A stretch of DNA of 8,884 bases from Inquilinus sp. (GTDB lineage: Bacteria; Pseudomonadota; Alphaproteobacteria; DSM-16000; Inquilinaceae). Below, piece by piece: positions 5,557 to 8,884 of this stretch (position 1 is the stretch's first letter; each line of letters begins with the position of its first letter). The notes under the pieces are model-generated. The model ran no database searches, was not told the origin of the DNA, and saw only the letters and a program-made list of their open reading frames with translations. Position numbers and translations under genes: made by a program. The stretch lies in assembly GCA_013003675.1 (NCBI GenBank), contig JABDIP010000199.1, positions 1 to 8,884 on the forward strand, in the 5' to 3' direction.

Positions 5557-5757
5557 ATGCCCAAGATGAAGACCAAGAGCTCCGCCAAGCGGCGCTTCCG
5601 GTTGACCGCGACCGGCAAGGTCCGGTTCAACTCCGCCTATCGGCGGCACCGCCTGATCAGCAAGACCAAGGCGGCCAAGGAGCGCAACCAGGGCACCAAA
5701 CTGATGGCCGATGGCGACGCCGCGAAGGTGAAGCGCTACATGTTGCCGAACGGCTAG
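5557..5757 (+). CDS. rpmI: Large ribosomal subunit protein bL35
   Basis: This is a 66-aa, very basic protein, essentially the same length as E. coli L35 (65 aa). It begins with the family-typical MPKMKTKSSAKRRFR, continues with TATGKVRFN, and ends with KRYMLPNG. L35 is a structural component of the 50S subunit. The ATG at 5557 follows AAGGA (5545-5549) by 7 nt. An in-frame ATG at 5497 would add 20 residues but lies inside the structured leader, lacks a good Shine-Dalgarno and does not fit the conserved N terminus. rplT follows after only 14 bp, so the two are co-transcribed and probably co-regulated through the upstream leader. Confidence 0.98.
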   Translation: MPKMKTKSSAKRRFRLTATGKVRFNSAYRRHRLISKTKAAKERNQGTKLMADGDAAKVKRYMLPNG

Positions 5758-5771
5758 GGCGGAGCAGAACC

Positions 5772-6137
5772 ATGGCACGAGTCAAACGCGGGACGACCAA
5801 CCACGCCCGCCACAAGAAGGTCCTGAAGCTCGCCAAGGGCTATCGCGGCCGCAGCAAGAATACCTTCAAGGCGGCCGCCCGGCGCGTCGAGAAAGCGCTG
5901 TCATACGCCTATCGCGACCGACGCAACCGCAAGCGGACGTTCCGTTCGCTGTGGATCCAGCGGATCAACGCCGGGGTGCGCGAGCAGGGGCTGACCTATT
6001 CCCAATTCATGCACGGCGTGACGCTGGCCGGCATCGAGGTCGACCGCAAGGTGCTGTCCGACCTGGCGGTGCGCGAGCCGGACGCGTTCAAGGCCTTGGT
6101 CGACCAGGCCCAGGCCGCGCTGAACAAGGCCGCCTGA
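5772..6137 (+). CDS. rplT: Large ribosomal subunit protein bL20
   Basis: Basic ribosomal protein of 121 aa (E. coli L20 is 118 aa) that binds 23S rRNA early in 50S assembly. In related operons it also represses its own operon by binding the mRNA leader. The N-terminal Lys/Arg-rich extension starts MARVKRGTTNHARHKKVLK and continues with AKGYRGRSKNTFKAA. The globular C-domain holds LWIQRINAGVREQGLTYS and FMHGVTLAGIEVDRKVLSD. The ATG at 5772 has GGAG (5761-5764) 7 nt upstream. The TGA stop overlaps the foot of the first hairpin of the rplT-pheS gap, which links translation termination physically to the structures before pheS. Confidence 0.99.
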   Translation: MARVKRGTTNHARHKKVLKLAKGYRGRSKNTFKAAARRVEKALSYAYRDRRNRKRTFRSLWIQRINAGVREQGLTYSQFMHGVTLAGIEVDRKVLSDLAVREPDAFKALVDQAQAALNKAA

Positions 6138-6169
6138 TCCGACGACCGGCCCTTCGGGGCCAACGGATC
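6136..6169 (+). other. UUCG-capped hairpin overlapping the rplT stop
   Basis: GATCCG (6136-6141) pairs with CGGATC (6164-6169), and after an internal loop GGCCC (6148-6152) pairs with GGGCC (6157-6161) around a TTCG tetraloop closed by C-G, a very stable motif. No T-run follows it directly. Its GGGGCC (6156-6161) is identical to the left arm of the next hairpin, so the two could form mutually exclusive pairs. Confidence 0.6.
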
Positions 6170-6189
6170 GGCAGGCTGCAGGAAAAGCG

Positions 6190-6224
6190 AAGGGGCCAGG
6201 CCTGGCAGGGCCGCGGCCCCTTTT
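6190..6224 (+). terminator. Rho-independent terminator between rplT and pheS
   Basis: AAGGGGCC (6190-6197) pairs with GGCCCCTT (6215-6222). The stem can extend inward by a second GGCC/GGCC helix (6199-6202 with 6209-6212). TTTT follows from 6221. With pheS starting 44 bp further on and no clear promoter in between, it probably acts as a leaky terminator or attenuator for pheST. The T-run is short (four), so termination is likely incomplete. Confidence 0.65.
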
Positions 6225-6235
6225 CGTATGGGCCG

Positions 6236-6250
6236 GTGGGCTGTGCCCAC
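6236..6250 (+). other. Short hairpin just before the pheS ribosome-binding site
   Basis: GTGGGC (6236-6241) pairs with GCCCAC (6245-6250) around the loop TGT. It ends 3 nt before the Shine-Dalgarno AGGGGAG (6254-6260) of pheS. It may influence ribosome access, or it may simply be a by-product of high GC. Confidence 0.4.
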
Positions 6251-6267
6251 GGCAGGGGAGCCGAGGA

Positions 6268-7350
6268 ATGAAGGAACTGGACGCGATCCGCGGCGAGGTG
6301 CTGGGCGCCGTCGAGACCGCCGCCGATCTGGCGGCGCTCGACGCCGCCCGGGTCGCCGCGCTGGGCAAGAAGGGCCGCATCACCGGGCTGATGAAGACAC
6401 TGGGCGGGCTCGAACCGGACGCGCGCAAGGCGGCCGGCGCGGCGCTCAACGAAGTCAAAATGGCGGTGGCCGAGGCGATCGAGGCGCGGCGCCGGGTGTT
6501 GGAGCGCGGCGCCATGGCCGGCCGGCTGGAGGCCGAGCGCGTCGACGTCTCGCTGCCGGTGCGGCCGGAATCGGCCGGCCATGTGCACCCGATCACCCAG
6601 ACCATCGACGAGTTGACGGCGATCTTCGCCGAGATGGGGTACTCGGTCGCCGAGGGGCCGGACATCGAGGACGATTTCCACAACTTCACCGCCCTCAACA
6701 TGCCGGAGGAACACCCCGCCCGGCAGATGCACGATACCTTCTACCTGCCGCACCGGCCGGACGCCGAGGGCGGCAGCACGGTCCTGCGCACCCACACCTC
6801 GCCGGTGCAGATCCGCACTATGATGAATTCCACGCCGCCGATCCGCATCATCGTGCCGGGCCGCGCCTATCGGTCCGACTACGACATGACCCACACGCCG
6901 ATGTTCCATCAGGTCGAGGGGCTGGTGGTCGACGAGACCACCCATATGGGCCATCTGAAGGGCTGCCTGATCGATTTCTGCCGCGCCTTCTTCGACATCG
7001 ACGACCTGCCGCTGCGCTTCCGGCCCTCCTTCTTCCCCTTCACCGAACCGTCGGCGGAGGTCGATATCGGCTGCCGGCGGAGCGGCGGCGAACTGGTCCT
7101 CGGCAATCACGGCGACTGGCTGGAGATCCTCGGCTGCGGCATGGTGCACCCGAACGTGCTGGAAATGTCGGGCATCGATAGCAGCCGCTATCAGGGTTTC
7201 GCCTTCGGCATGGGGATCGAGCGCATCGCCATGCTGAAATACGGCATCCCGGATTTGCGGACCTTCTTCGACGCCGATCTGCGCTGGCTGCGCCATTATG
7301 GCTTCGTGCCGCTCGACATGCCGTCGATGGCCCACGGCCTGACCCGGTGA
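6268..7350 (+). CDS. pheS: Phenylalanine--tRNA ligase alpha subunit
   Basis: Catalytic alpha subunit, 360 aa, of the alpha2-beta2 class II PheRS that charges tRNA-Phe in the cytoplasm. The N-terminal region (about 1-90) is helical and charged, matching the coiled coil that contacts tRNA. The catalytic domain begins near HPITQTIDE (107-115). Motif 2 is YRSDYDMTHTPMFHQVEG (201-218). FPFTEPSAEVDI (256-267) and motif 3, GFAFGMGIERIAMLKYGI (310-327), complete the active site. The GYSVAEGPDIEDDFHNFTALN block (124-144) is typical of the family. The ATG at 6268 follows AGGGGAG (6254-6260) by 7 nt. The length matches other alphaproteobacterial PheS and is longer than E. coli (327 aa). It follows rplT after a structured 130-bp gap and precedes pheT by 13 bp, so the two subunits are co-expressed. 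Confidence 0.99.
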   Translation: MKELDAIRGEVLGAVETAADLAALDAARVAALGKKGRITGLMKTLGGLEPDARKAAGAALNEVKMAVAEAIEARRRVLERGAMAGRLEAERVDVSLPVRPESAGHVHPITQTIDELTAIFAEMGYSVAEGPDIEDDFHNFTALNMPEEHPARQMHDTFYLPHRPDAEGGSTVLRTHTSPVQIRTMMNSTPPIRIIVPGRAYRSDYDMTHTPMFHQVEGLVVDETTHMGHLKGCLIDFCRAFFDIDDLPLRFRPSFFPFTEPSAEVDIGCRRSGGELVLGNHGDWLEILGCGMVHPNVLEMSGIDSSRYQGFAFGMGIERIAMLKYGIPDLRTFFDADLRWLRHYGFVPLDMPSMAHGLTR

Positions 7351-7363
7351 GGGGGAGAAGACG

Positions 7364-8884
7364 ATGAAATTCACCCTCTCCTGGCTCAAGGAGCATCTGG
7401 ACACCGATCGCGGCCTGGAGGAGATCGCCGAGCGGCTGACCGCGCTCGGGCTCGAGGTCGACGGGATCGAGGACAAGACCGCGGCGCTGGCGCCGTTCAC
7501 GGTCGGCCATGTGGTCCGTTGCGAGCAGCACCCCAACGCCAACCGGCTGAAAATCTGCCACGTCCACACCGGGGCCGGGGAAACCCAGGTCGTCTGTGGG
7601 GCACCGAATGCGCGGGCCGGCATGAAGGGCGTCTTCGCGCCGGCGGGGACCTACATTCCAGGCACCGACATGACGCTCAAGCCGGGGGTGATCCGCGGCG
7701 TCGAGTCGAACGGCATGCTGTGCTCGGAACGCGAGATGGGGCTGTCGGACGAGCATACCGGCATCATCGAGCTACCCGAGGATGCGCCGGTCGGCGCCCC
7801 GTTCGCCCGGATCATGGGCCTCGACGACCCGCTGATCGACATCGCGCTGACCCCCGACCGTGGCGATTGCGCCGGCGTGCGCGGTATCGCCCGCGATCTG
7901 GCCGCCGCCGGCATCGGCGACTTGCGCGACCTGGCCGTCGATCCCGTCGCGGGCCGCTTCAAGAGCCCGATCGACGTCAAGCTCACGCTCCCGAAGGGCG
8001 CACAGATCGCCTGCCCGCTGTTCGTCGGCCGCTATGTCCGCGGCCTGAAGAACCGGCCGAGCCCGCGCTGGCTGCAGGACAAGCTGCGCGCCGTCGGGCT
8101 GCGGCCGATCTCGACCCTGGTCGACATCACCAATTATTTCACCCTCGACCGCGACCGGCCGCTGCACGTCTTCGATGCCGACACCGTCGCCGGCGGGCTG
8201 CATGTCCGGCTCTCGAAGGCCGGCGAGACGCTGGATGCGCTGAACGACAAATCCTACACGCTGGACGATCAGGTCTGCGTCATCGCCGACGATGACGGCG
8301 TGCTGGCGCTCGGCGGGGTTATCGGCGGCCAGTCTTCCGGCTGCACCGGCGACACCGAGAACGTGTTCGTCGAATGCGCCCTGTTCGACCCGCTACGCAC
8401 CGCTGCCTCCGGCCGCAAGCTGGCGATCGATTCCGACGCCCGCTACCGCTTCGAGCGGGGCGTCGACCCGGACGCGGTGATCGCCGGGATGGAACAGGCG
8501 ACCCGGCTGATCGTCGAGCTGTGCGGCGGCGAGCCGAGCGAGCTGGTGGTTGCCGGCGCAGTCCCCGGCTGGCGCCGGACCCTGTCGCTGCGGCCGGCGC
8601 GGGTCGAGCATCTGGGCGGCGTGGCGGTGCCGCTGGACGAGCAGGTGCGGATCCTGACCGCGCTCGGCTGCACCGTCGCCGAATGCAAGGACGGCAATCT
8701 GCGGGTGGAAGTGCCGAGCTGGCGCAGCGACATCCATGGCGAGGCCGAGCTGGGCGAGGAAGTGCTGCGGGTCCACGGCTTCGACAACATCCCGGCGGTG
8801 TCGATGCCGCGTCTGGGGGCCTTGACGCGGCCGGCGATCACCGTCAAGCAGCGGGCCTCGACCCAGGTTCGCCGGCTGCTTGAC
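7364..8884 (+). CDS. pheT: Phenylalanine--tRNA ligase beta subunit (partial, 3' end beyond the window)
   Basis: The frame from ATG 7364 stays open for 507 codons to the last base, so about 300 residues of a roughly 800-residue protein are missing. The beta subunit pairs with PheS, binds tRNA-Phe and hydrolyses mischarged Tyr-tRNA-Phe. The N terminus MKFTLSWLKEHLD is standard. An EMAP/OB tRNA-binding domain follows (about 40-150), with EQHPNANRLKICHV, VCGAPNAR and SNGMLCSEREMGL. The B3/B4 editing domain (about 205-385) has VDITNYFTLDRDRPLHVFD (253-271), LALGGVIGG (314-322) and DARYRFERGVDP (358-369). The B5 domain begins near 405, and the RSDIHGEAELGEEVLRVHGF segment leads towards the catalytic-like core. 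GGGGGAG (7351-7357) is 6 nt before the ATG. No frameshift or missing block is seen in the part present. Confidence 0.98.
   Translation, partial: MKFTLSWLKEHLDTDRGLEEIAERLTALGLEVDGIEDKTAALAPFTVGHVVRCEQHPNANRLKICHVHTGAGETQVVCGAPNARAGMKGVFAPAGTYIPGTDMTLKPGVIRGVESNGMLCSEREMGLSDEHTGIIELPEDAPVGAPFARIMGLDDPLIDIALTPDRGDCAGVRGIARDLAAAGIGDLRDLAVDPVAGRFKSPIDVKLTLPKGAQIACPLFVGRYVRGLKNRPSPRWLQDKLRAVGLRPISTLVDITNYFTLDRDRPLHVFDADTVAGGLHVRLSKAGETLDALNDKSYTLDDQVCVIADDDGVLALGGVIGGQSSGCTGDTENVFVECALFDPLRTAASGRKLAIDSDARYRFERGVDPDAVIAGMEQATRLIVELCGGEPSELVVAGAVPGWRRTLSLRPARVEHLGGVAVPLDEQVRILTALGCTVAECKDGNLRVEVPSWRSDIHGEAELGEEVLRVHGFDNIPAVSMPRLGALTRPAITVKQRASTQVRRLLD

Noticed and set aside
4927..5757. 276-codon frame running through infC (out of frame) and ending with rpmI
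   Set aside because: Only the last 67 codons are real (rpmI). The rest overlaps infC in the wrong frame and crosses a promoter and leader hairpins.
6088..7623. 511-codon open frame antisense to pheS
   Set aside because: It is a shadow frame produced by high third-position GC. It crosses the rplT end, the terminator and the pheS-pheT junction.
7519..8295. 258-codon plus-strand frame inside pheT
   Set aside because: The pheT frame from 7364 is open throughout with all family motifs. This is a shifted frame rich in Arg.
1..8884. CRISPR array, insertion sequence, attachment site or phage genes
   Set aside because: No regularly spaced repeats, transposase or integrase frames, or terminal inverted repeats with target duplications were seen. 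The tRNA-Ser at the left edge shows no duplicated 3' fragment in the window.

Overview
This window is a GC-rich stretch of bacterial chromosome that looks alphaproteobacterial, and most like the Rhodospirillales. That view rests on the strong G/C bias at third codon positions, on the style of ThrRS, IF-3 and the ribosomal proteins, and on an ABHD10-like hydrolase and a GT4 glycosyltransferase next to thrS. Placement below class is a guess. No mobile element, CRISPR array or phage signature was seen. It is a core-genome region and most of it is translation machinery.

Layout. A tRNA-Ser(GGA) gene (1-90, minus) lies at the left edge with a good promoter behind it. A small two-helix membrane protein of unknown function (240-566, plus) follows. 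It converges on, and overlaps by 41 bp, an ABHD10-like alpha/beta hydrolase (526-1407, minus). The hydrolase diverges from a GT4 glycosyltransferase (1526-2725, plus). The gap between these two genes carries a large imperfect inverted duplication centred on a perfect palindrome. From 2790 to the right edge every gene is on the plus strand: thrS, infC, rpmI, rplT, pheS and the first 507 codons of pheT. This matches the classical thrS-infC-rpmI-rplT-pheS-pheT order of Escherichia coli, apart from the lack of a visible pheM-like leader peptide.

How the genes work together. thrS and pheST make the threonyl- and phenylalanyl-tRNA synthetases, infC makes initiation factor IF-3, rpmI and rplT make L35 and L20 of the large ribosomal subunit, and the tRNA-Ser decodes serine codons. 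The cluster seems to be split into transcription units by a promoter before thrS, a well-formed promoter after infC that leads into a structured rpmI leader, and a terminator-like hairpin between rplT and pheS.

The points most worth a second look are four. infC probably starts at an ATA codon placed 8 nt after a strong GGAGG, which would fit IF-3 self-control through a poor start codon. The hydrolase and glycosyltransferase start regions are inverted copies of each other in three ordered blocks. The rplT-pheS gap has three consecutive hairpins, the first of which overlaps the rplT stop codon and could compete with the terminator. The rpmI leader has two strong hairpins, one just before the ribosome-binding site. 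No plainly new multi-gene system is present.
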